NCBI RefSeq assembly: GCF_000955805.1 | Contig: NZ_JYOA01000002.1 | Span: forward strand, 42,299 to 106,298 | Length of the DNA: 64,000 nucleotides | Origin: Pseudomonas sp. 21 | GTDB taxonomy: Bacteria > Pseudomonadota > Gammaproteobacteria > Pseudomonadales > Pseudomonadaceae | Direction of reading: 5' to 3' | Part shown: positions 32,848-39,358 of the stretch, one piece after another | How the letters are laid out: every line of letters begins with the position of its first letter | Numbering within the stretch: position 1 is the stretch's first letter | Position numbers and translations under genes: made by a program | Notes under the pieces: model-generated | Told to the model about the DNA's origin: nothing | The model's database searches: none | What the model saw: only the letters and a program-made list of their open reading frames with translations

Positions 32848-32889
32848 GTATACAACTGTCTACGTGATTGAATGTAGACATCTGTATAC
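32848..32889. promoter_or_regulatory. long inverted-repeat operator between monooxygenase and TetR genes
   Basis: Left arm GTATACAACTGTCTAC (32848-32863) and right arm GTAGACATCTGTATAC (32874-32889) match in 14 of 16 positions around a 10-bp spacer. The core TGTCTAC/GTAGACA is perfect. Placed 31 bp from one start and 43 bp from the other, it is very likely the binding site of the TetR protein for both promoters. Confidence 0.75.
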
Positions 32890-32931
32890 CGCTGGAGCAA
32901 CCAACCTTAGGTGGGGCCGGGTAACACACTC

Positions 32932-33627
32932 ATGGAAATCGGACAGGAAGAACGGCCAGCGGAAGCCGCCGGCAAGCGCGCACTGATCGACGCGGCGCTG
33001 CGCCTGGCGGCCAGCCGACGCAGCCTGAGCAGTCTCGGGCTGCGTGAGCTGGCACGGGAAGCGGGGCTGAACCCGAACACCTTCTACCGGCACTTCGGCG
33101 ACGTGGATGACCTGGGGTTGGCGATCATCCGCGATATCGCCACCCAGCTGCGCCAGCCGCTGCGCGAGCTGCGCCGCGAGGCCGCCGAGCGCGCTCAACC
33201 GGGGAAGGGCGTGGCCAGCGTGCCCTTTGGCCTGGACCTGGAGCGCGGCCAGCGCGTAACACGGGAGACGGTGCGGCTGTTCTTCGATTTCGTCGAGCGC
33301 AACCCGCAGGCCTTCATCATTGGCGTGCGTGAGCTGCACGGGCCGTCGCCGGTGCTGCGCAAAGCGCTGGCGCGGGTGATGGACGAGTTCGGCGAGGACA
33401 TGGCCGAGGACATCCGCCAGTTCCATCTGCTGCCGGATGTCGAGGTGGGCGAGCTGGACCAGTTGTCGCGGCTGATCAGCCGGCAGTTGTTCCAGCAGTC
33501 GCTGGATTACCTGGAGCGCCCGCCGGAGTTGCGCGGGGAGGTCTGCGCCCTGGCCGAGCGACAAATCCTGTTGCTCTTCACCGGTGTCGCGGTGCTGCAG
33601 ACCTTCGGCATGCTGGCTAGGCTGTGA
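32932..33627 (+). CDS. TetR-family regulator (FabR-like)
   Basis: Repressor-type regulator, 231 aa. The N-terminal HTH (LGLRELAREAGLNPNTFYRH, near 44-63) and FGDVDDLGLAII resemble E. coli FabR in particular; the C-terminal helical domain would bind the ligand. ATG at 32932 chosen for the conserved start of the domain. It is divergent from the monooxygenase-SDR operon, and the shared palindrome suggests repression of that operon and of itself. Confidence 0.88.
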   Translation: MEIGQEERPAEAAGKRALIDAALRLAASRRSLSSLGLRELAREAGLNPNTFYRHFGDVDDLGLAIIRDIATQLRQPLRELRREAAERAQPGKGVASVPFGLDLERGQRVTRETVRLFFDFVERNPQAFIIGVRELHGPSPVLRKALARVMDEFGEDMAEDIRQFHLLPDVEVGELDQLSRLISRQLFQQSLDYLERPPELRGEVCALAERQILLLFTGVAVLQTFGMLARL

Positions 33628-33658
33628 GTCTTCTTGGGTTCATAGCGGGAGTTTCAGC

Positions 33659-34054
33659 ATGTTGCCTTTGCCCCTGTTCGGCGGCTGCGCCTGCGGCGCG
33701 GTGCGCTACCGGGTGGATGCCGAGCCGGAAGAGACCGGTTACTGCCATTGCCGCATCTGCCAGAAGTCCAGTGCCGCGCCGGCGGTGCCCTGGGCGGTGA
33801 TTCCACTGACCGGCTTCGCCTATATTGCCGGCGAACTGGGGATGTGGCGCTCCAGCGAGGACGGCGAGCGGCGCTTCTGCGTGAAGTGCGGTACGCCGAT
33901 GGAGTTCCGCGTACGCGACGGCGAGACGGTGGGACTCAACACGGTGACCCTGGACGAGCCGGAGCTGATCGAACCGCAATGTCACGTCTGGTGCTCGTCG
34001 CAGCTGTCGTGGTTCGACACGGTGGATGATCTGCCGCGCCGGCAGGAGGGTTAG
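33659..34054 (+). CDS. GFA-family zinc protein (glutathione-dependent formaldehyde-activating-like)
   Basis: Small zinc protein of the GFA/CENP-V family, 131 aa. Cysteine ligands are seen in GGCACGAVRY, CHCRICQKSS and CVKCGTPM, in the usual order. The founding member binds the glutathione-formaldehyde adduct, but most homologues have unproven roles. ATG at 33659 with GGGAG 7 nt upstream. It follows the TetR gene by 31 bp and may share its transcript. Confidence 0.85.
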   Translation: MLPLPLFGGCACGAVRYRVDAEPEETGYCHCRICQKSSAAPAVPWAVIPLTGFAYIAGELGMWRSSEDGERRFCVKCGTPMEFRVRDGETVGLNTVTLDEPELIEPQCHVWCSSQLSWFDTVDDLPRRQEG

Positions 34055-34060
34055 AGAGAG

Positions 34061-34134
34061 CGTAGGAGCGGACTTTGTCCGCGATAGGTTCGCAGCGCGC
34101 CGGAGATCATCGCGGACGGAGTCCGCTCCTACGC
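34061..34134. repeat. REP pair, GGAC variant
   Basis: CGTAGGAGCGGACTTTGTCC (34061-34080) and its partner ending GGAGTCCGCTCCTACG (34118-34133). The core is GGAC/GTCC rather than GAGC/GCTC, matching the partial copy at 35-60. Confidence 0.85.
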
Positions 34135-34160
34135 ACAGATATCCATACGTGTGAATGAAA

Positions 34161-34183
34161 AACGCCAGGCAATGCCTGGCGTT
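34161..34183. terminator. bidirectional terminator
   Basis: AACGCCAGG-CAATG-CCTGGCGTT, flanked by A-run (34158-34162) and T-run (34182-34185). It serves the metal-dependent hydrolase on the minus strand and possibly the GFA gene on the plus strand. Confidence 0.8.
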
Positions 34184-34201
34184 TTCGTTGGAGCGTGAAG
34201 C

Positions 34202-35032
34202 TCAGCCGGCGAAATCCAGGGTTTCCTTCCAGCGGGTTTCCAGTGCCTTGGTGTCGTGGTCGAAGGGGTGGAAACCGGGGCGGAAGTAGTCCAGCCACGG
34301 GCGGATCAGGTTGACGAAGTAGCCGCGGCGCGGGTGTAGCAGTACACCCAGGCCATGCTTCCAGCTGCGCCAGTTGAACAGCTGGCCGTCGCGGCGCAGC
34401 AGGTTGATCTGGAAGCCGGCAATGACGCTGAGGAAGATCACAGTGGTCAGCAGCATCACCGCGGTGCGGGTGAAGTAGCCGCCATAGACCTGCTGGTAGA
34501 CGTCGTAGGCCACCGCCTTGTGCTCGTTCTCTTCGACGGCGTGCCACATCCACAGTTTGTACATCTTGTCCGACTTCATCTGGCTGCTCAGGTCTTCACG
34601 CTTGAGCAACTGTTCGGCCATGGTCGCGGTGAAGTGCTCCAGGGCGCAGGTGATCGCCAGTTGGTGCTTCCTGGTGGTGACCTTGCTGATGGATTCGAGC
34701 AGCACCTTGATGCGCAGCTCCAGGGTTTCCAGGTCGATGCCGTGCTCGTCGGCGTACTCGTTGTAGGCCGCGTGCTCCTTGGAGTGCATGGCTTCCTGGC
34801 CGATGAAGGCGCTGACGTCCTTCTGCAGTTGCGGGTCCTGGATGCGCTCGCGCACGGCACGCACGCTGTCGACGAAGAACTTCTCGCCATAGGGGAACAA
34901 CGAGGACAGGTTGTTCATGAAGTGGGTCATGAAGGGTTGCCCGTCCCACCAGTATTTCGGCGTTTCGCTGAAGCTGAAATCCATGCGGCGGACCGGGAAA
35001 TTGGCGCGGATCGGCGTGGTGCTGGCGTTCAT
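34202..35032 (-). CDS. predicted metal-dependent hydrolase (PF10118 type)
   Basis: Protein of 276 aa from a family annotated as metal-dependent hydrolase, function not established. Helical, with carboxylate/histidine motifs resembling a ferritin-like di-iron site: GQEAMHSKEHAAYNEYADEH (79-98), a central ALEHFTATMAEQLL and WHAVEENEHKAVAYDVY (near 163-179), plus one hydrophobic segment (VMLLTTVIFLSVIAGF) that may contact the membrane. AAGGAG lies 6 nt before the ATG. Monocistronic. Confidence 0.82.
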   Translation of the reverse strand: MNASTTPIRANFPVRRMDFSFSETPKYWWDGQPFMTHFMNNLSSLFPYGEKFFVDSVRAVRERIQDPQLQKDVSAFIGQEAMHSKEHAAYNEYADEHGIDLETLELRIKVLLESISKVTTRKHQLAITCALEHFTATMAEQLLKREDLSSQMKSDKMYKLWMWHAVEENEHKAVAYDVYQQVYGGYFTRTAVMLLTTVIFLSVIAGFQINLLRRDGQLFNWRSWKHGLGVLLHPRRGYFVNLIRPWLDYFRPGFHPFDHDTKALETRWKETLDFAG

Positions 35033-35155
35033 GACTAACTCCTTCTTGTTGTGCGGGAGGGCGCGCGCGGCAGGGGCGGCGACCCAGGCAAGCCCTGTCG
35101 TTAGTTCGCTATGCCACCTCTTAATGTGTCATTAGCTGATGTCATGTTCGGAGTC

Positions 35156-35166
35156 TTGTCGGACAA
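35156..35166. promoter_or_regulatory. TTGTC-G-GACAA palindrome upstream of the hydrolase gene
   Basis: Perfect 5+1+5 palindrome, 124 bp before the start at 35032. Its core is that of the alkB operator at 7942-7960 (TTGTC-N-GACAA), and the flanking ATC on one side also agrees. This may be chance. Confidence 0.3.
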
Positions 35167-35265
35167 TCGAAAGGTCATATGTGGCCGTGGCCGGGTCGAA
35201 TCAGGCCAAGCGGGTCGCGACCAGCCATTGGATGGGGCGGTTGCGTGTGTGCGGGCGGAAACGAA

Positions 35266-35287
35266 AACGGGCGCCGAAGCGCCCGTT
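35266..35287 (-). terminator. terminator of apt
   Basis: AACGGGCGC-CGAA-GCGCCCGTT, perfect 9-bp stem, with an A-run (35264-35267) that reads as a T-run on the minus strand. It begins 18 bp past the apt stop. Confidence 0.8.
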
Positions 35288-35305
35288 CTTATCGACAGCG
35301 GTCCG

Positions 35306-35854
35306 TCACTGCTCGTCGAGGGCGAAGGCAGTCAGGCTGTAGGTGGGGATCTGTGCGTCATTGAGCTTGGTCGAACCGCCCAGCTCCGGCAGGTCGATGA
35401 TCGCGGCTGCCTCGAACACGCTGGCGCCCATCCGGCGCACCAGTTGGGCGGCGGCCAGCAGGGTGCCGCCGGTGGCGATCAGGTCATCGAAGATCAGCAC
35501 GCTGTCGCCTTCACACAGGCTGTCGGCGTGGACTTCCAGCAGGGCTTCGCCGTACTCGGTCTCGTAGGCCTGGGCCAGCACGTCGGCCGGCAGCTTGCCG
35601 CGCTTGCGGAACAGCACCAGCGGCTTGTTCAGCTCGTAGGCGATGATCGAGCCGATCAGGAAGCCGCGCGCATCCATGGCGCCGATGTGGGTGAAGTCGG
35701 CCTCGACGTAGCGCTGGATGAAGCTGTCGGCGACGAAGCGCAGGGCTCGCGGCGACTGGAACAGCGGGGTGATGTCGCGGAACATGACGCCGGGCTTGGG
35801 AAAGTCGGGAACGGCACGGATCACGGACTTCAGGTCGAGTTGGTTGAGGATCAT
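35306..35854 (-). CDS. apt: adenine phosphoribosyltransferase
   Basis: Purine salvage enzyme making AMP from adenine and PRPP. At 182 residues it has the family length. The PRPP-binding loop [17 protein letters not shown] (near 120-136) and the N-terminal [17 protein letters not shown] (17-33) are typical, as is [11 protein letters not shown] near 58-68. It follows anr on the same strand but a terminator separates them. Confidence 0.96.
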   Translation of the reverse strand: MILNQLDLKSVIRAVPDFPKPGVMFRDITPLFQSPRALRFVADSFIQRYVEADFTHIGAMDARGFLIGSIIAYELNKPLVLFRKRGKLPADVLAQAYETEYGEALLEVHADSLCEGDSVLIFDDLIATGGTLLAAAQLVRRMGASVFEAAAIIDLPELGGSTKLNDAQIPTYSLTAFALDEQ

Positions 35855-35897
35855 GCTGGATGTGCACCTGATGCGGTTTTTGCAGAGGCCAAAGTAT

Positions 35898-35925
35898 AAC
35901 GGGCCCGCCAGTCGGCGAGCCCGTT
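35898..35925 (-). terminator. terminator of anr
   Basis: AACGGGC (35898-35904) and GCCCGTT (35919-35925) with inner CCGCC/GGCG pairing. It lies 45 bp after the anr stop and 44 bp before the apt start. Confidence 0.65.
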
Positions 35926-35969
35926 TTCGATGACCGGAAAGTCAACCAAAGGGTCAGCTTTCGTGTCTG

Positions 35970-36704
35970 TCAGCTTTCCAGCTGGCCGCCGGCCAGTGCG
36001 CACAGCTCGATGGAATCGAGGATGTGCACTTCCTTGCCTTCGGCGGCGATCAGGCCGTTCTGCTGGAAGCGGGTGAACACGCGGGAGACGGTCTCCACCG
36101 CCAGGCCCAGGTAGTTGCCGATCTCGTTGCGCGACATGGCCAGGCGGAACTGCTGGGCCGAGAAGCCACGGGCGCGGAAACGTGCAGAGAGGTTCACCAG
36201 GAAGGTGGCGATGCGCTCGTCGGCGGTTTTCTTCGACAGCAGCATCATCATCTGCTGGTCGTCGCGGATCTCGCGGCTCATTACGCGCAGCAGCTGGCGG
36301 CGCAGCTGCGGCAGTTGCTCGGACAGCTCGTCCAGGCGTTCGAAGGGAATTTCGCAGACCGAAGTGGTTTCCAGGGCCTGGGCTGATACCGGGTAGCTCT
36401 CGGTGTCCATGCCGGACAGGCCGACCAGCTCGCTGGGCAGGTGGAAGCCGGTGATCTGCTCTTCGCCGCCGTCGGTGATGCTGAAGGTCTTCAGCGCGCC
36501 GGAGCGTACGGCGAAGACGGAGCCGAAGGCATCGCCCTGGCGGAACAGGAACTCGCCTTTTTTCAGCGGGCGGCCGCGTTTGACGATTTCATCGAGAGCG
36601 TCCATGTCGCTGTGGTTCAGCGACAGCGGCAGGCAGAGGGGAGCCAGGCTGCAATCCTTGCAGTGCGCCTGGGGCAGGGCGCGCACTTTGATGGTTTCGG
36701 CCAT
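35970..36704 (-). CDS. anr: anaerobic regulator ANR (FNR/CRP family)
   Basis: Oxygen-sensing global activator of anaerobic and microaerobic genes. The 244-residue product has the four [4Fe-4S] cysteines (15, 18, 24 and 117), a cyclic-nucleotide-type beta-roll, a dimer helix and the FNR recognition helix [10 protein letters not shown] (near 208-217). ATG at 36704 with AAGGA upstream; the longer frame runs through the promoter. Target sites of the consensus TTGAT-N4-ATCAA are visible nearby upstream of hemN, ccoN2 and aer, so regulator and regulon are clustered here. Confidence 0.97.
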   Translation of the reverse strand: MAETIKVRALPQAHCKDCSLAPLCLPLSLNHSDMDALDEIVKRGRPLKKGEFLFRQGDAFGSVFAVRSGALKTFSITDGGEEQITGFHLPSELVGLSGMDTESYPVSAQALETTSVCEIPFERLDELSEQLPQLRRQLLRVMSREIRDDQQMMMLLSKKTADERIATFLVNLSARFRARGFSAQQFRLAMSRNEIGNYLGLAVETVSRVFTRFQQNGLIAAEGKEVHILDSIELCALAGGQLES

Positions 36705-36946
36705 GAGTGTTCCTTGAATGGGATGGCACACAAAAACCAAGGGTACCGCAGACGGCAAGCCGCGCGCCAGTTGGCGACCCGTCTGCATCGCAGGTTTCAG
36801 CGAGGGGAATGAGGGTTTACGAGGGGTGCAGCGAGGCTCGAATCCTTTCGAAAAGTGCCGGTTCAGGGCTGTTCCTACACATTGGGACTACAGACATATC
36901 CTGTAGCAAAGGGTGCGACAGTTGGCCCCGCACCGCCGGTCGCGCA
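36705..36946. other. hemN-anr intergenic region
   Basis: No gene seen. It holds CTACAG-ACATATC-CTGTAG (36888-36906), a 6+7+6 palindrome, and GTGCGACAGTTGG (36913-36925). The latter is the first half of the GCGAC-N5-GTCGC sites found upstream of ccoG and ccoN1, with a degenerate second half. Both are candidates for anr promoter control. Confidence 0.4.
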
Positions 36947-36976
36947 AAAGGGAACCCGCGGGTCAGATGACCCGCG
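36947..36976 (-). terminator. terminator of hemN
   Basis: CGCGGGTC-AGAT-GACCCGCG (36957-36976), a perfect 8-bp stem that includes the hemN stop codon. It is followed on the minus strand by CTTTTG (complement of 36946-36951). Confidence 0.75.
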
Positions 36977-38345
36977 AGAAGCGTTGCAGGTTCTGCATCG
37001 GCAGGTAGCGGTCGAACAGCATGCACAGCGAGCGGACCAGCAGCCGGCCGGAAGCGCTCACATCGATACCGCGCGGGCCGAGGGTGATCAGGCCGTCGCG
37101 GGCGAAGCATTCGAGGTCGTCCCAGATTTCCGCGAAGTAGCCACGGAAGTCGATATTGTAGAGGTCCTCGATGACCTCGAAGTCCAGCTGGAAGTGGCAG
37201 ATCAGTTGCTGGATCACCGCGCGGCGGATCAGGTCGTCCTTGTTGCAGTGCAGGCCCCGGCGAGTGGCGAGCTGGCCCTGGTCGAGAGTGTTCTGGTAGT
37301 CGGCGATGTCATTGCTGTTCTGGCAGTAGAGGTCGCCGATCTGGCTGATCGAGGAAACCCCAAGGCCCACCAGGTCGCAGTGGCCGTGGGTGGTGTAGCC
37401 CTGGAAGTTGCGCTGCAGGGTGCCGTCTTCCTGGGCCATCGCCAGCTCGTCGTCCGGCAGGGCGAAGTGGTCCATGCCGATGTAGCGGTAGCCGGCGGCT
37501 TCGAGCTGCTCGGTGGTGCGCTGCAGCATTTCCAGCTTCTGCCCAGGGGAGGGCAGGTCTTCGGCCAGGATCCGACGTTGTGGCGGGAAACGTTCGGGAA
37601 GGTGCGCGTAGTTGAACACGGACAGCCGGTTGGGCTGCAGGGCAATGACCTGCTCCACGGTGTGGGCGAAGGTGTCCGGGGTCTGTTTGGGCAGGCCGTA
37701 GATCAGGTCGATGTTGATCGAGCGGAATTGCAGGGTGCGCGCCGCATCGATGATGGCGCGTGTCTCGTCGAGGCTCTGCAGGCGGTTGATGGCCTGTTGC
37801 ACCTCCAGGTTGAAGTCCTGCACGCCGATGCTGGCGCGATTGAAGCCCAGCTCGCGGAGCAGGCCCATGGTCGACCAGTCGGCCTCGCGCGGGTCGATCT
37901 CGATGCCGTAGTCGCCGAAGTCGCCCTCGACGAAATGGAAGTGGGTGCGCAATTGCGCCATCAGTTCGCGCAACTGGCCGGGGCTCAGGAAGGTCGGGGT
38001 CCCTCCGCCGAAATGCAGCTGCTCGACTTGCTGCTGGCGACCCAGGTGACGGCTGACGATCTCGATTTCATGGATGAGACGGGCGAGGTAGGGAGCGCTG
38101 CGGCCACGATCCTTGGTGATGACCTTGTTGCAGGCGCAGTAGTAGCAGATGTTCGCGCAGAACGGGACGTGCACGTAGAGCGAGAGCGGGCGCTGCGCCT
38201 TCTGGCTATCGCGCAGCGCGTGCAGCAGGTCGAAGGGTCCGACTCCTTCGTGGAACTGCACGGCGGTGGGATAGGAGGTATAGCGCGGGCCGGACAGATC
38301 GTATCGGCGTATCAGATCTGCGTCCCAGCGAATATTGTCGAGCAT
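36963..38345 (-). CDS. hemN: oxygen-independent coproporphyrinogen III oxidase
   Basis: Radical-SAM enzyme of haem synthesis that decarboxylates coproporphyrinogen III without O2. The 460-residue product has the CxxxCxxC cluster motif (CANICYYC, cysteines 63, 67 and 70, plus C72), HFGGGTPTFLSP and GIEIDPRE typical of HemN. It is expected to be needed when O2 is low, and an ANR box (38408-38421) lies 63 bp before the start. It lies between anr and the cco assembly genes. Confidence 0.96.
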   Translation of the reverse strand: MLDNIRWDADLIRRYDLSGPRYTSYPTAVQFHEGVGPFDLLHALRDSQKAQRPLSLYVHVPFCANICYYCACNKVITKDRGRSAPYLARLIHEIEIVSRHLGRQQQVEQLHFGGGTPTFLSPGQLRELMAQLRTHFHFVEGDFGDYGIEIDPREADWSTMGLLRELGFNRASIGVQDFNLEVQQAINRLQSLDETRAIIDAARTLQFRSINIDLIYGLPKQTPDTFAHTVEQVIALQPNRLSVFNYAHLPERFPPQRRILAEDLPSPGQKLEMLQRTTEQLEAAGYRYIGMDHFALPDDELAMAQEDGTLQRNFQGYTTHGHCDLVGLGVSSISQIGDLYCQNSNDIADYQNTLDQGQLATRRGLHCNKDDLIRRAVIQQLICHFQLDFEVIEDLYNIDFRGYFAEIWDDLECFARDGLITLGPRGIDVSASGRLLVRSLCMLFDRYLPMQNLQRFSRVI

Positions 38346-38407
38346 GCCGATGTTCCCCGGTGGCGAGCTTTTCCTGCGCAGTCTAGGGAGAGTCCGACAG
38401 AGGCCTG

Positions 38408-38421
38408 TTGACCTGTATCAA
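38408..38421. promoter_or_regulatory. ANR/FNR box upstream of hemN
   Basis: TTGAC-CTGT-ATCAA, matching the FNR-type consensus TTGAT-N4-ATCAA at 9 of 10 defined positions. The stop codon of the TauE/SafE-like gene (38418-38420) lies inside it, so hemN can be switched on separately from the ccoGHIS unit. Confidence 0.85.
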
Positions 38422-39143
38422 GCGGCTTTATGGTGGGGAAGGTCGGCGCTGGCGTGCATTTCATGGCCCATGATCCAGGCCTGGTGCGGGCCGGGGAGGG
38501 TCCACAGGCCGAAGAGAATCACCAGGATGCCGCCGGCCATGCGCACGCTGCGCTTGCGCAGCAGGGCGGTGATGCGCTCGGCGGCGAGTCCGGTGGCGAG
38601 CAGCACCGGCCAGGTGCCCAGGCCGAAGGCGAGCATCAGCAGGGCGCTGTCCACCGCCGAGCCCTGGCTGGTGGCCCAGAGCAGGGTGCTGTAGACCAGA
38701 CCGCAGGGCAGCCAGCCCCAGAGCGCGCCGAGCAGCAGTGCGCGCGGCAGCGTGGCGACCGGCAGCAGGCGGCTGGCGAAGGGCTGGATGTGCTTCCACA
38801 GGCCGCGGCCCAGGGCCTCGATGCGGGTCAGGCCGCTCCACCAGCCGGCCAGGTAGAGGCCCATGGCGATCAGCAGCAGGCCGGCGATCACCCGCAGCGC
38901 CGAGGCGAACGGTGTACGCGCCACGGCCCAGCCGGCGAGGCCGAGCAGCAGCCCGGCACAGGCGTAGCTGAGGATGCGGCCGAGGTTGTAGGCCAGCAGC
39001 AGGCGCAGGCGCCGACCGCGTTGCTCCGGTGGAATGGCCATGGTCAGCGCGCCCATCAGGCCGCCGCACATGCCCAGGCAGTGGCCGCCGCCGAGCAGGC
39101 CGAGGATCAGCGCAGACGCCAGCAGAGGCGCCAGGTCAGGCAT
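38418..39143 (-). CDS. TauE/SafE-DsbD-like membrane protein of the cco assembly cluster
   Basis: Polytopic membrane protein, 241 aa, about six helices. The motif GGGHCLGMCGGLMGAL (18-33) with paired cysteines and LGALWGWLPCGLVYSTLLWA (near 137-156) are typical of the sulfite-exporter TauE/SafE family members found next to ccoGHIS. Copper or thiol handling during cbb3 assembly has been suggested for such proteins. Its start overlaps the end of ccoS by 8 bp. Confidence 0.85.
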   Translation of the reverse strand: MPDLAPLLASALILGLLGGGHCLGMCGGLMGALTMAIPPEQRGRRLRLLLAYNLGRILSYACAGLLLGLAGWAVARTPFASALRVIAGLLLIAMGLYLAGWWSGLTRIEALGRGLWKHIQPFASRLLPVATLPRALLLGALWGWLPCGLVYSTLLWATSQGSAVDSALLMLAFGLGTWPVLLATGLAAERITALLRKRSVRMAGGILVILFGLWTLPGPHQAWIMGHEMHASADLPHHKAA

Positions 39144-39357
39144 CGCGCTTGTCCTGCTTCTGGCTGGCGTGCGAGTCGTCTCCCTCGGCTTCGTCGATGC
39201 CGGCCTGGTGCTTGGGGTCTTCGTCGTCGAACAGGATGCTGTGGGCGGGCCCGTCCATGTCGTCGTACTGGCCGCTGTTCACCGCCCAGAAGAAGATCGC
39301 GATGCAGATGCCGACGATCACCATCGCGACCGGGATCATGATGTAGAGAGCGGGCAT
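39136..39357 (-). CDS. ccoS: cbb3 oxidase maturation protein CcoS
   Basis: Small membrane protein of 73 aa. One helix (IMIPVAMVIVGICIAIFFWA, 6-25) is followed by the conserved SGQYDDMDGPAHSILFDDE of FixS/CcoS, then a polar tail. It is required in other proteobacteria for cofactor loading of the cbb3 catalytic subunit. It begins 1 bp after the ccoI stop. Confidence 0.95.
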   Translation of the reverse strand: MPALYIMIPVAMVIVGICIAIFFWAVNSGQYDDMDGPAHSILFDDEDPKHQAGIDEAEGDDSHASQKQDKRDA

Positions 39358-39358
39358 T

